NCBI GenBank assembly: GCA_036522155.1 | Contig: DATDGI010000172.1 | Span: 1-19,580 of the forward strand | DNA from: UBA9676 sp036522155 | GTDB taxonomy: Bacteria > Actinomycetota > Actinomycetes > Streptosporangiales > Streptosporangiaceae | Reading direction: 5' to 3' | DNA length: 19,580 nt | Translations under genes and position numbers: made by a program | The notes under the pieces: generated by a model | Told to the model about the DNA's origin: nothing | Databases searched by the model: none | What the model saw: the letters and a program-made list of their open reading frames with translations, nothing else | Shown: one piece after another, positions 1-7,587 of the stretch | How the letters are laid out: each line of letters begins with the position of its first letter | How positions within the stretch are numbered: the stretch's first letter is position 1

Positions 1-17
1 GGCCGGGCCTGGCACCG

Positions 18-899
18 GTGCCCGGCCCGGCCGACCTGGCTGGCCGGCTGGAGCACGCCGAGGTGCTGGACCGGGTGGCCAGGCCGCTCGCCCGCGCCGT
101 CCGCCGCGGCCTGCCGCCCGGGGCCCGCGCGGATGCGCTGCATGGGGTGTGGCTCGGCCAGCCCGCGCACCCGGCCCTGGTCGGTGTCCCGGTGGGCTGC
201 TGGACGTCGGCGGCGGTGCTGGATTTCGTGCCCGGCGCCGAGCGCGCGGCGCGAGTGCTGCTCGCGCTGGGGCTGGCCGGGGCGGCACCGGCCGCCGCCG
301 CCGGGCTCGCCGACTGGGCCACCCTCCACCGGGAGCAGCAGCGGGTCGGGCTCGTCCACGCCGCCTCCGGTGCGACCGCCACCAGCATGTTCGCCGCCTC
401 GCTCCTGGCCCGGCTGACGGGCCGGCCGGCCAGCGGCCGGCTGCTGGCGCTCGGCGGGCTCGCGGTGGTGACGGCGGGCGGGTTCCTCGGCCGTCATCTG
501 GCGTTTGGCCTCGGCGCGGGCGCCAGTCATGCCGAACCGGTCGCCCACCTGACCCCGCTCGGCTGGCACGACCTGTGCCGCATCTACGAGCTACCCGACG
601 GCCGGATGGCCCGGCGGCAGCTCGGCTACCTCGCCCTGACCGTGCTGCGGCAGGGCTCGGACGTGCATGCGGTCGCCGACCAGTGCGCGCACCTGGGCGG
701 CCCGCTGCACCAGGGCACGCTCACCGAACTGGCGGGCACGCCCTGTGTCACCTGTCCCTGGCATGGCAGCACGTTCCGGTTCGGGGACGGGGCGGTGGTG
801 CACGGCCCGGCCACGGCCCGGCAGCCCGCGTTCGAGGCCCGGATCGTCGAGGGCGGCATGGTCCAGGTCCGGCCGGCCAGGCCCGCCCGGGCCGGCTGA
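18..899 (+). CDS. DUF2231 membrane protein fused to Rieske [2Fe-2S] domain
   Basis: The protein has two parts. Residues about 40-165 are hydrophobic with some four membrane segments and the HGxWLGxPxHPxLVxVPxG signature of DUF2231 membrane domains. Residues about 180-285 form a Rieske ferredoxin-like domain. The cluster ligands are visible as C223-A-H225-LGG and C246-PW-H249-GS, the usual C-x-H and C-x2-H pairs, so a [2Fe-2S] centre should form. By family knowledge it is a membrane-anchored electron-transfer protein; its partner and substrate are unknown. The GTG at 18 gives a plausible N-terminus, but the frame stays open to the left edge and no Shine-Dalgarno sequence is seen, so the true start may lie outside the window. 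The gene converges on the next one, with a hairpin between them. Confidence 0.85.
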   Translation: MPGPADLAGRLEHAEVLDRVARPLARAVRRGLPPGARADALHGVWLGQPAHPALVGVPVGCWTSAAVLDFVPGAERAARVLLALGLAGAAPAAAAGLADWATLHREQQRVGLVHAASGATATSMFAASLLARLTGRPASGRLLALGGLAVVTAGGFLGRHLAFGLGAGASHAEPVAHLTPLGWHDLCRIYELPDGRMARRQLGYLALTVLRQGSDVHAVADQCAHLGGPLHQGTLTELAGTPCVTCPWHGSTFRFGDGAVVHGPATARQPAFEARIVEGGMVQVRPARPARAG

Positions 900-905
900 G
901 ATCCG

Positions 906-929
906 GCGGCCCGGGCTCAGCCCGGCCGC
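906..929. terminator. Hairpin between convergent genes
   Basis: A 10-bp stem with one bulged C (position 910) and a 3-nt TCA loop lies 6 bp after the Rieske gene stop and 21 bp from the end of the oppositely oriented gene. There is no T-run, which is common for actinobacterial terminators. It would serve both directions. This is inference from position and pairing only. Confidence 0.45.
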
Positions 930-950
930 TCAGCCCAGAGCCACCAGCGG

Positions 951-1193
951 CTAACCCGGCGGCGCTGGCTTCCGCGGCCGGCGGTCGGCTGGGTGCTCCA
1001 CCAGCGCGAGCACCCGGCTGGCCATGAACCGGGCCGTGCGGACGGCCACCCCGCCCCGGGTCAGCTCGGTCACTTCCACCAGGCCACGGCGGTTGACCAC
1101 CTCCACCCGCCGCCCGGCCCGGGTGGCGGCCACCTCGTACGTCTTGGCCGTGCCACCGGCGTCGATGACGATCTCGACCCGGTCACCTTTCAC
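951..1193 (-). CDS. Small conserved-looking protein of unknown function (80 aa)
   Basis: I do not recognise a named family. The 80-residue product is rich in alternating hydrophobic/polar stretches that suggest a small beta-strand fold (VEIVIDAGG, YEVAAT, RVEVVNRRG, VEVTELT), followed by a helix-like segment and a basic, proline-rich C-terminus. An in-frame ATG exists six codons earlier (1211), but the GTG at 1193 is preceded by AGGAG with 6-nt spacing, an ideal ribosome binding site, so I chose it. It lies 82 bp downstream of the ABC ATPase gene on the same strand and may be cotranscribed, although a hairpin sits between them. Coding character is supported by the well-placed ribosome binding site and G/C-biased third positions. 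Confidence 0.65.
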   Translation of the reverse strand: MKGDRVEIVIDAGGTAKTYEVAATRAGRRVEVVNRRGLVEVTELTRGGVAVRTARFMASRVLALVEHPADRRPRKPAPPG

Positions 1194-1233
1194 AGCAGGC
1201 TCCTGGCGCATGCGGCTGCATGCCTGGTTTGTG

Positions 1234-1271
1234 CCCGCCCGACCGGCCGGCGACCCCTGGGCCCGGGCGGG
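1234..1271 (-). terminator. Hairpin just after the ABC ATPase gene
   Basis: CCCGCCCG (1234-1241) pairs perfectly with CGGGCGGG (1264-1271), an 8-bp stem that starts 4 bp beyond the ABC gene stop. The 22-nt loop can form further GGCC/GGCC pairs. It may stop or attenuate transcription into the following small gene. No T-run is present. Confidence 0.35.
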
Positions 1272-1275
1272 GCCG

Positions 1276-2064
1276 TCACAAGGCGGCGCGGGCGGTCCAG
1301 CGGGCCTGGCGGTATTCGATGATGAGCGGGACCCCGAAGCACTTGGACAGGTTCCGTTCGGTGAAGACCTCCGGCAGCGGTCCCGCGGCCAGCACCGAGC
1401 CGCGCCGGAGCAGCATGGCGTGGGTGAAGCCCTCCGGCACCTCCTCCACGTGATGGGTCACCATCACCATGGTGGGCGCGGCCCGGTCGGACGCGAGGAA
1501 GGCGATCCGCCGCACCAGGTCCTCGCGGCCGCCCAGGTCCAGCCCGGCCGCGGGCTCGTCAAGCAGCAGCAGTTCCGGATCGGGCATCAGCGACCGGGCG
1601 ATCTGGACCCGCTTGCGCTCGCCCTCCGACAGGGTCGCGAACCGGCGCCTGATCAGGTGGGCGCAGCCCAGCGCGTCGAGCAGTTCCACCGCCCGCGTCA
1701 CGTCGGCCGACTCGTACTCCTCCTTCCACCGTCCCACGATGGCGTAGGAGGCGGTCAGCACGAGGTCGATCACCTTCTCACCCGGCGGCACCCGGTCGGC
1801 CACGGACGCGCTGGCCAGGCCGATCCGCGGCCGCAGGTCGAACACGTCGGTCGCGCCCAGCCGCTCGCCCAGGATGTCCGCCGTCCCCTCGGACGGGAAC
1901 AGCTCGGTGGATACCACCTGCAGCAGGGTGGTCTTGCCCGCGCCGTTGGGGCCGATCACCACCCACCGCTCGTCGTCGAACACGGTCCAGTTGACGTCGC
2001 GCAGCAGCATCGACCCGCCCCGCCGGATGCCGACCCCTTGCAGGCGGATTACCTCGTCGGACAT
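1276..2064 (-). CDS. Stand-alone ABC transporter ATP-binding protein (YlmA/ModF-like)
   Basis: This is a single ABC ATPase domain of 262 residues. Walker A is GPNGAGKTT (residues 38-46), the signature is LSEGE (145-149), Walker B is LLLLDEP (165-171) and the switch histidine lies in VTHHVEE (about 204). There is no transmembrane domain and no permease gene nearby. The family pattern (YlmA-like, including the C-terminal 'VF(T)xxNLSxCFGxPL' segment) suggests a soluble ATPase whose transported substrate or partner is not known. The ATG at 2064 is preceded by GGGAGGGA with 5-nt spacing. A possible -10 TAGGTT lies at 2098-2103 on the minus strand. The gene is divergent from the VOC gene and is followed by the small unknown gene. 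Confidence 0.88.
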   Translation of the reverse strand: MSDEVIRLQGVGIRRGGSMLLRDVNWTVFDDERWVVIGPNGAGKTTLLQVVSTELFPSEGTADILGERLGATDVFDLRPRIGLASASVADRVPPGEKVIDLVLTASYAIVGRWKEEYESADVTRAVELLDALGCAHLIRRRFATLSEGERKRVQIARSLMPDPELLLLDEPAAGLDLGGREDLVRRIAFLASDRAAPTMVMVTHHVEEVPEGFTHAMLLRRGSVLAAGPLPEVFTERNLSKCFGVPLIIEYRQARWTARAAL

Positions 2065-2180
2065 CCGGCTCCCTCCCGAGCGGCTGCTGTCAGACCGAAC
2101 CTACGCTACGGCGCCGATACCGGCCCACCGGTCCGGGCCGGTCTGCCGGTGCGGCACCGCCGGCTGACGGGCCTGGGCCC

Positions 2181-2186
2181 TAGGTT
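2181..2186 (+). promoter_or_regulatory. Candidate -10 TAGGTT for a leaderless VOC transcript
   Basis: TAGGTT ends 7 nt before the ATG at 2194 and no Shine-Dalgarno sequence is present. That spacing would put the transcription start on or next to the ATG. No convincing -35 was found. Confidence 0.5.
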
Positions 2187-2193
2187 TGGGCAC

Positions 2194-2574
2194 ATGACCC
2201 ACTACAGCAGGCTGTCCGTGATCGTCATCGATGTGCCAGACGGCGATCATGACCGGGAACTGGCGTTCTGGCAGGAGGCCATGGGCCAGCCACTGGCCAG
2301 GAACGGCCAGTTCCCCGAATATCACTCCGCCCGCCTGCCCGGCGGGTTCGGGCTGCTCGTCCAGCGGCTCGGCGACGGGCCCAGCCGGGTCCATCTGGAC
2401 ATCCACACCGACGACGAGGCCACCGAAGTCGCCCGGCTGGAGCGGCTGGGCGCGCAACGGCTGGAGCGGCTGCGGCACTGGCAGGTGATGAAGGACCCGG
2501 CCGGGCTGGTGTTCTGCGTGGTCGAGGACCCGCCCGGGGAACTGACCGAGGCCAACGCGCACCGCTGGGACTGA
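2194..2574 (+). CDS. VOC / glyoxalase-fold protein
   Basis: The 126-residue product has the paired beta-alpha-beta-beta-beta layout of a vicinal oxygen chelate protein. The first module is residues about 4-60 (LSVIVIDVPDGDHDRELAFWQEAMG, then a conserved-looking HSARLPGG region). The second covers about 66-118 and includes RVHLDIHTDD, 'VARLERLGA' and the end motif DPAGLVFCVVE. This matches the Glyoxalase_6-type single-domain proteins common in actinobacteria. Substrate and reaction cannot be read from the sequence: such proteins include dioxygenases, resistance proteins and isomerases. The ATG lacks a ribosome binding site but sits 7 nt after a -10-like hexamer, which supports leaderless translation. 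It is divergent from the ABC ATPase gene and converges on the toxin gene 20 bp away. Confidence 0.85.
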   Translation: MTHYSRLSVIVIDVPDGDHDRELAFWQEAMGQPLARNGQFPEYHSARLPGGFGLLVQRLGDGPSRVHLDIHTDDEATEVARLERLGAQRLERLRHWQVMKDPAGLVFCVVEDPPGELTEANAHRWD

Positions 2575-2594
2575 TCACCCGGCCGGGCCGCCGG

Positions 2595-2936
2595 TCATAG
2601 CCCCAGAACCCGCCCGATGCCCTGGTCGACCTCGTCCATCAGGGCGGTGGGCAGACGCCGGCCGCCCGGGTCGAGGTCGGTCTTGCTCACCGTGACCAGT
2701 GCGGTGACGTTGACGACGGAATCGCGGGGCAGCCCGGACGCAGCCCGGGGCAGGAAGACATTGCCTGGCAGCGCCGCCAGACCGGTGTTAGAAGTGATCA
2801 CGGCGGCCACCGTGGTCGCCAGCCGGCTGGCATTGAACGAATCCGACTGGATCACCAGCACCGGGCGCCGGTGCGCAGGCGCGCTGCCCCGGGGCTCGCC
2901 CAGGTCGGCCCAGCAAACGCTGCCGCGCTCGATCAC
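2595..2936 (-). CDS. mazF: MazF/PemK-family endoribonuclease toxin
   Basis: The 113-residue protein has the MazF/PemK layout: a first beta-strand motif RGSVCWADLGEPRGS (residues 4-18), then RRPVLVIQSDSFNAS (23-37), AAVITSN (44-50), the NVFLP strand and the 'DSVVNVTALVTVSK' strand. Family members cleave single-stranded RNA at short sequences and are neutralised by a cognate antitoxin. Its ATG overlaps the stop of the antitoxin gene (ATGA at 2936-2933), so the two are translationally coupled. The position that is Glu in E. coli MazF (E24, in G-S-E-x-x-G-H-R-P) is Ala19 here (GSAPAHRRP), which could weaken catalysis. No second copy of either gene is in the window. Confidence 0.85.
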   Translation of the reverse strand: MIERGSVCWADLGEPRGSAPAHRRPVLVIQSDSFNASRLATTVAAVITSNTGLAALPGNVFLPRAASGLPRDSVVNVTALVTVSKTDLDPGGRRLPTALMDEVDQGIGRVLGL

Positions 2937-3175
2937 CAGTCATCCCCGGCGGCCAGCAGGCGCTTCCCCGCGGCGGCGGCCGCCGCGCCGGATTCATCGT
3001 GGCCCGCCGACGCGAGCGCCTCGTCGATCTGCTCGGCGAGTGCGTGCCGGGACAGCTCGCCCAGATACAGTTCGACCGCCCGGGCGAAGAACGCCGACCG
3101 GCTGATGCCCAGCTCGGCGGCCCGGGTGGTGGCCTGTTCGAAAAGGGCGTCAGGTAGCGAAATCGCCGTCTTCAC
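2933..3175 (-). CDS. mazE: Ribbon-helix-helix antitoxin (MazE9-like)
   Basis: The 80-residue protein starts with MKTAISLPDALFEQAT and continues 'ELGISRSAFFARAVELYL', the beta-strand plus two-helix pattern of a ribbon-helix-helix (CopG/MetJ-like) DNA-binding antitoxin. The C-terminal 30 residues (about 50-80) are Ala-rich with an acidic end and would be the toxin-wrapping tail. It is the upstream gene of the pair and overlaps the toxin start by 4 nt. RHH antitoxins normally repress their own promoter. The GTG start at 3175 follows a -10 hexamer by 6 nt, so the mRNA is probably leaderless. Assignment to a MazE9-like type is based on fold and neighbour, not on a search. Confidence 0.82.
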   Translation of the reverse strand: MKTAISLPDALFEQATTRAAELGISRSAFFARAVELYLGELSRHALAEQIDEALASAGHDESGAAAAAAGKRLLAAGDDW

Positions 3176-3181
3176 CCCATC

Positions 3182-3210
3182 AGTATAACCGGGTATTACC
3201 GGCGTGCCAT
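3182..3210 (-). promoter_or_regulatory. mazEF promoter, leaderless, with possible autoregulatory operator
   Basis: On the minus strand a -10 TATACT (3187-3182) lies 6 nt before the GTG. A -35 ATGGCA (3210-3205, 4 of 6 matches to TTGACA) lies 17 bp further upstream. The spacer carries an AT-rich, imperfectly symmetric sequence GGTAATACCCGGTTATAC that stands out in this GC-rich DNA and is a natural site for RHH antitoxin binding. Confidence 0.6.
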
Positions 3211-3322
3211 GAGCCGTTCTGGCGCGGGCCCCGCAGCAGAGGGTCCCGCGGCAGCCCAGGCCTGCTCAGGGCCGGCTGCGGTTCGCGGGTGGCGGAGGGC
3301 CGCGGGTAGCGTTGCCTGCGCG

Positions 3323-4522
3323 ATGAACGTTACCGAGACGACTGCGCTGGTCACGCTGACCGGCCGGGACCGCCCGGGAGTGACCTCCCGGCTGTTCACC
3401 GCGCTGGCTGGCGGCGGTGACCTCACCGTGCTGGACATCGAGCAGGTGGTCATCCGGGGCCGGCTGGTGCTCGGGGTCCTGCTGGGGTGCGGGCCCGATC
3501 CCGATCTGACGGCGATCCACCGCGGCATCCGGGCGGTCGCGGCCGACCTGGGCATGGACGTGGAGATCACGATGGGCTCGGCCGAGCCGGCCCGGCGGCG
3601 GGGCCAGCTTCATGTCACCGTGCTGGGCAAGCCGCTGCTGCCGGCCGCGATCGCGGCCATCGCCGGCCGGATCGCCGCCAACGGCGCGAACATCGACCGG
3701 ATCGACCGGCTCGCCGACCGCCCGGTCACCTGCATTGAGTTCGCCGTGTCCGGTGCCGACCCGGGCGCGCTGCGGACCGCGCTGGCCCAAGAGTCCGCCA
3801 CCCAGGGGGTGGACGTGGCCGTCCAGCGCGGCGGGCTGCACCGGCGGCTGATGCGGCTCATCGTGATGGACGTCGACTCCACCCTGATCGCCGGTGAAGT
3901 GATCGACATGCTGGCGGCCCGGGCGGGCTGCACCGAGCAGGTCGCCAAGCTCACCGCCGCCACCATGCGTGGCGACCTGGATTTCGCCACCTCGCTGACC
4001 GAGCGGGTGGCACTGCTCGCGGGCCTGGATGCCGCCGTCCTGGACGAGGTCCGGCAGGAACTGCGGCTCGCCCCGGGGGCCAGGACGCTGATCACCACCC
4101 TGCGCAGGCTCGGCTACCGGTGCGGGATCGTCAGCGGCGGGTTCACCCAGATCACCGATGCGCTGGCCGCCGATCTTGGGCTGGACTATGCGGCCGCCAA
4201 CACCCTGGAGATCGCCGGCGGCAAGCTGACCGGGCGGCTGGCCGGGCCGATCATCGACCGGGCGGGCAAGGCGGATGCGCTGCGCCGGTTCGCCGCCCAG
4301 GCGGACATCCCGCTCAGCCAGACGGTCGCCATCGGTGACGGCGCCAACGACCTGGACATGATTTCAGTGGCGGGCCTGGGGATCGCGTTCAACGCCAAAC
4401 CGGCCGTCCGCGATGCGGCCGACACCTCGATCAGCGTGCCCTACCTGGACACCGTGCTCTACCTGCTCGGGCTGTCCCGGGACGAGGTCGAGGCCGCCGG
4501 GAGCGGCACCGGCCCCGGCTGA
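3323..4522 (+). CDS. serB: Phosphoserine phosphatase SerB with N-terminal ACT domains
   Basis: SerB catalyses the last step of serine synthesis, hydrolysing O-phosphoserine to serine and phosphate. The 399-residue protein begins with an ACT domain (TTALVTLTGRDRPGVTSRLF, from about residue 6) and a second ACT-like segment (about 95-175). The HAD phosphatase follows, with catalytic D183-V-D185-S-T in motif I, GIVSGGF in motif II, a Lys in the AGKADALRRF segment for motif III and G-D339-GAND343 in motif IV. This ACT-ACT-HAD layout matches mycobacterial SerB2, where the ACT domains bind serine. A longer reading frame begins at 3209, but the family N-terminus matches the ATG at 3323. A TAGCGT hexamer ends 10 nt upstream, so the leader is very short or absent. 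The gene is divergent from mazE and converges on sixA with a 14-bp gap. Confidence 0.93.
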   Translation: MNVTETTALVTLTGRDRPGVTSRLFTALAGGGDLTVLDIEQVVIRGRLVLGVLLGCGPDPDLTAIHRGIRAVAADLGMDVEITMGSAEPARRRGQLHVTVLGKPLLPAAIAAIAGRIAANGANIDRIDRLADRPVTCIEFAVSGADPGALRTALAQESATQGVDVAVQRGGLHRRLMRLIVMDVDSTLIAGEVIDMLAARAGCTEQVAKLTAATMRGDLDFATSLTERVALLAGLDAAVLDEVRQELRLAPGARTLITTLRRLGYRCGIVSGGFTQITDALAADLGLDYAAANTLEIAGGKLTGRLAGPIIDRAGKADALRRFAAQADIPLSQTVAIGDGANDLDMISVAGLGIAFNAKPAVRDAADTSISVPYLDTVLYLLGLSRDEVEAAGSGTGPG

Positions 4523-4536
4523 CCCGCCGGCCCGGC

Positions 4537-5046
4537 TCAGGCCGCGCCGCGGGGAAACCACATCCCGGCCAGCGCCCCGGTCCCCGGCCCCAGCCCGGGC
4601 CAGCTCCCGGTGACGGTGATCACGGCCAGGGCGCAGGTCGGGAACGAAAAGCCACGTGCCCCGGTGACATCGGCGACAAGCTCGTGCACCGCCGGGTTGT
4701 GCCCGACCACGAGCACGGTCCGCCCCCCGCCGCCGGCCTCCCGGACGGCATCGAGCAACTGTCGCACGCCGGCGTCGTAGAGCCGGGACTCAAAGCTCAC
4801 CGCGGCCCGCTCCGCCTGTGGCCCCAGCGCCTCGCTCAGGTGCTGCCAGGTCTGGCGGGTCCGCGCCGACACCGAGCACAGGACCCGGTCGGGCACCAGG
4901 CCGGCCTCGCGCAGCCACTGGCCCGCGGCGGCCGCGTCCCGCCGCCCGCGCTTGGTCAGCTCCCGGTCCACATCCGCGACGCCTTCCACGTGCACGGCTT
5001 TGGCATGGCGGAGCACCAGCAGCGTCCGTCCGCCCATCTCGGCCAT
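4537..5046 (-). CDS. sixA: SixA-like histidine phosphatase
   Basis: The 169-residue protein belongs to the histidine phosphatase (phosphoglycerate mutase-like) superfamily. The phospho-acceptor motif is LVLRHAKA with R13 and H14. A second arginine lies in SARTRQTW (about R62) and the second catalytic histidine is H116 in VVGHNPAVHEL. The 'LTKRGRRDA' helix is typical of the short SixA branch, which removes phosphate from phosphohistidine in bacterial signalling proteins; the real target here is not known. The frame extends upstream to 5178, but ATG 5046 is preceded by GAGGAGG at 9-nt spacing and directly precedes the conserved core. It lies 55 bp downstream of hppA on the same strand and may be cotranscribed. 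Confidence 0.88.
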   Translation of the reverse strand: MAEMGGRTLLVLRHAKAVHVEGVADVDRELTKRGRRDAAAAGQWLREAGLVPDRVLCSVSARTRQTWQHLSEALGPQAERAAVSFESRLYDAGVRQLLDAVREAGGGGRTVLVVGHNPAVHELVADVTGARGFSFPTCALAVITVTGSWPGLGPGTGALAGMWFPRGAA

Positions 5047-5101
5047 GACTGACGTCCTCCTCAGCCCGTTGCCCCGCCGCCAGGCGGTGGCCGCTCCGTG
5101 G

Positions 5102-7462
5102 TCAGGCGGTGGTCTGGGGGGCCTCGGTCGGTGTGCCCTCGGGGGCGGTGGCCGCGTCATCAGGGCCCTCGGCGCCACCGGCGGCCGGTATCTCGTCCGG
5201 GCCGCTGGCCGACAGGCTGATGGAGCGCCGCTTGGAGATCACGATCGCGATGACCACGATCGCGACCGCGGCGACCGCGACCCCCACCCGCAGGCCGACG
5301 TTGCTGCTGTATTTGACCACGCTGGTGGCGACCAGCAACGACACCAGGTTCATTACCTTGATCAGCGGGTTGATCGCCGGGCCGGCGGTGTCCTTGAACG
5401 GGTCGCCCACGGTGTCGCCGATCACGGTGGCGGCGTGCGCCTCCGAGCCCTTGCCGCCGTGATGGCCGTCCTCGACCAGTTTCTTGGCGTTGTCCCAGGC
5501 GCCGCCGGAATTGGCCAGGAACACCGCCATCAGCACGCCGACCGCGATGGCGCCGGCCAGGTAGGCGCCGAGCGGCCCGTAACCGAGGGCGAACCCGACG
5601 GCGATCGGCGTCAGCACCGCCAGCAGGCCCGGCGTGGCCAGCTCGCGCAGTGAGTCCCGCGTGCAGATGTCCACCACCGGGCCGTACTCGGGCTTCTCGG
5701 TGTAGTCCATGATCCCCGGGTGGAGGCGGAACTGCTTGCGCACCTCCATGACCACCTGGCCGGCCGCCCGGCCGACCGCCCTGATCAGGAGGCTGGCGAA
5801 CAGGAACACGACCGCCCCGCCGACGATGAGGCCGACGAGGACGTTGGGATGGTCGATGGACAGGCTGAAGGTCCCGGCCGCCTTGCCGAGCGCTTGCTCG
5901 ACCGAGGTCCGGAACGCCCCGTAGAGCGCGGTCGCCGCCAGCACGGCGGTCGCGATCGCGATGCCCTTGGTGATGGCCTTGGTCGTGTTGCCGACCGCGT
6001 CCAGGTGGGTCAGGGTTTCGGCGGCCTCGCCTTCGAACTCACCGGACATCTCGGCGATGCCCTGCGCGTTGTCGGTGACCGGGCCGAACGAATCCATCGA
6101 CACGATGACGCCGACCGTGGTCAGCAGGCCGGTGCCGGCCAGCGCGACCGCGAACAGGGCGATAGTGGCGTTGCCGGTGCCGAGCAGGAACGCGCCGTAC
6201 ACGGCCGCGCCGATCAGCAGCGCCGAGTAGACGGCCGACTCCAGCCCGATCGAGATGCCCGCCAGGATCACCGTGGCCGCGCCGGTCTCCGAGCTGTCGC
6301 CGATCTCGCGGACCGGCTTGCGGTTGGTCTCGGTGAAGTACCCGGTCAGCAGCTGGATCGCGCTGGCGAGCACCAGGCCGATCACCACCGCGCCGATGGC
6401 CAGCCAGCGCGGGTTGCCGCCGTGGCGGAGGATGCCCGGGTCGGTCACGCCCGTGAGCTGGCTGAAGTGCGCAGGCAGGTAGAGGAACGCGGCCCCGACC
6501 ACCAGGATCAGCGAGCTCACCGCCGAGATGAAGAACCCGCGGTTGATGGCGGTCATGCCGCTCCGGTCGCCCTTCCTTGGCGCCACCGCGAAGATGCCGA
6601 TGATCGCGGTGATCACGCCGATCATCGGGACGATCAGCGGGAAGACCAGGCCCGCGTCGCCGAACGCCACCTTGCCCAGGATCAGCGCGGCCACCAGCAT
6701 CACCGAGTAGGACTCGAACAGGTCGGCGGCCATGCCGGCGCAGTCGCCGACGTTGTCACCCACGTTGTCGGCGATCGTGGCCGCGTTCCGCGGGTCGTCC
6801 TCGGGGATGCCCTTCTCGACCTTGCCCACGAGATCCGCGCCCACGTCCGCGGCCTTGGTGTAGATGCCGCCGCCGACCCGCATGAACATGGCGAGCAGCG
6901 CCGCGCCGAAGCCGAAGCCCTCGAGCACGCTCGGCGCGCTGGCCTTGAAGATGAGCACCACGATCGCCGCGCCGAACAGGCCGAGGCCGACCGTGAACAT
7001 GCCCGCGACGCCGCCGGTACGGAACGCGATCCGCATCGCCGAGTGCTCGCCGGACTCCTTCGCCGCGGCGGCGACGCGCACGTTGCCGCGCACCGTCAGC
7101 GACATCCCGGTGAACCCGGTGAGGGCCGAGAACAGCGCGCCCACCAGGAAGAAGGCCGACCGGCCCCAGCGGACCCCGGCGGTGTCCGCCGGCAGCAGCA
7201 GCAGCACGAAGAAGATCGCGATGACGAAGACGCCGATCGTGCGGAACTGGCGCCTGAGGTAGGCCGCCGCGCCCTCCTGGACCGCCTGCGAGATCTCGCG
7301 CATCTTCGGCGAGCCCTGGCCGGCGGCGAGGACTTCCCGCACCAGCCAGCCCGCCACGCCCAGCGCGAGCAGGCCGACCACGGCGACCACGACCACCCAG
7401 GTCAGGTTCGAGCCACTGACACCGACCGGCCCGCCGCCCGCGGCGACGATGAGCCTAGACAT
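5102..7462 (-). CDS. hppA: K+-independent membrane H+-translocating pyrophosphatase
   Basis: This is a 786-residue polytopic membrane enzyme that couples pyrophosphate hydrolysis to proton transport. Family motifs are present: GGGIYTKAADVGADLVGKVE, GIPEDDPRNAATIADNVGDN, the NSGGAWDNAKK region and the C-terminal DTVGDPFKDTAGPAINPLIK. Residue 495 is Lys within GNTTKAITKG. K+-dependent pyrophosphatases have Ala at this site, so this enzyme should be K+-independent and H+-pumping. The C-terminal ~45 residues form a soluble Ala/Pro/acidic tail. An ATG ten codons upstream exists, but 7462 is preceded by AAGGAGG 4 nt away. It lies 125 bp downstream of the RsbW-like gene on the same strand and 55 bp before sixA. 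Pyrophosphate made during biosynthesis would be recycled into proton-motive force. Confidence 0.95.
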   Translation of the reverse strand: MSRLIVAAGGGPVGVSGSNLTWVVVVAVVGLLALGVAGWLVREVLAAGQGSPKMREISQAVQEGAAAYLRRQFRTIGVFVIAIFFVLLLLPADTAGVRWGRSAFFLVGALFSALTGFTGMSLTVRGNVRVAAAAKESGEHSAMRIAFRTGGVAGMFTVGLGLFGAAIVVLIFKASAPSVLEGFGFGAALLAMFMRVGGGIYTKAADVGADLVGKVEKGIPEDDPRNAATIADNVGDNVGDCAGMAADLFESYSVMLVAALILGKVAFGDAGLVFPLIVPMIGVITAIIGIFAVAPRKGDRSGMTAINRGFFISAVSSLILVVGAAFLYLPAHFSQLTGVTDPGILRHGGNPRWLAIGAVVIGLVLASAIQLLTGYFTETNRKPVREIGDSSETGAATVILAGISIGLESAVYSALLIGAAVYGAFLLGTGNATIALFAVALAGTGLLTTVGVIVSMDSFGPVTDNAQGIAEMSGEFEGEAAETLTHLDAVGNTTKAITKGIAIATAVLAATALYGAFRTSVEQALGKAAGTFSLSIDHPNVLVGLIVGGAVVFLFASLLIRAVGRAAGQVVMEVRKQFRLHPGIMDYTEKPEYGPVVDICTRDSLRELATPGLLAVLTPIAVGFALGYGPLGAYLAGAIAVGVLMAVFLANSGGAWDNAKKLVEDGHHGGKGSEAHAATVIGDTVGDPFKDTAGPAINPLIKVMNLVSLLVATSVVKYSSNVGLRVGVAVAAVAIVVIAIVISKRRSISLSASGPDEIPAAGGAEGPDDAATAPEGTPTEAPQTTA

Positions 7463-7587
7463 CTGTCCTCCTTGACCGGGGGCGCACGGCATTCCCAGCG
7501 ATGGTCAACGATTCGGGGTACTGCCACCCGACCCAGCCCGGCATACTCGGTTCGCACGCGGCTGTGACAGTGGACAGAGCCGGGATT

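Noticed and set aside
3209..3322. A longer N-terminus for SerB, starting at 3209.
   Set aside because: The extra 38 residues are low-complexity, overlap the mazEF promoter region and precede the usual ACT-domain start at 3323.
5047..5178. A longer N-terminus for the SixA-like protein.
   Set aside because: It would overlap hppA and add a Pro/Arg-rich stretch; ATG 5046 has a strong ribosome binding site and starts at the conserved core.
5720..7567. A 615-residue open frame on the plus strand opposite hppA.
   Set aside because: It mirrors the codon structure of a clear pyrophosphatase gene. The product is rich in His, Arg, Asp and Gln with no fold signature, typical of antisense frames in high-GC DNA.
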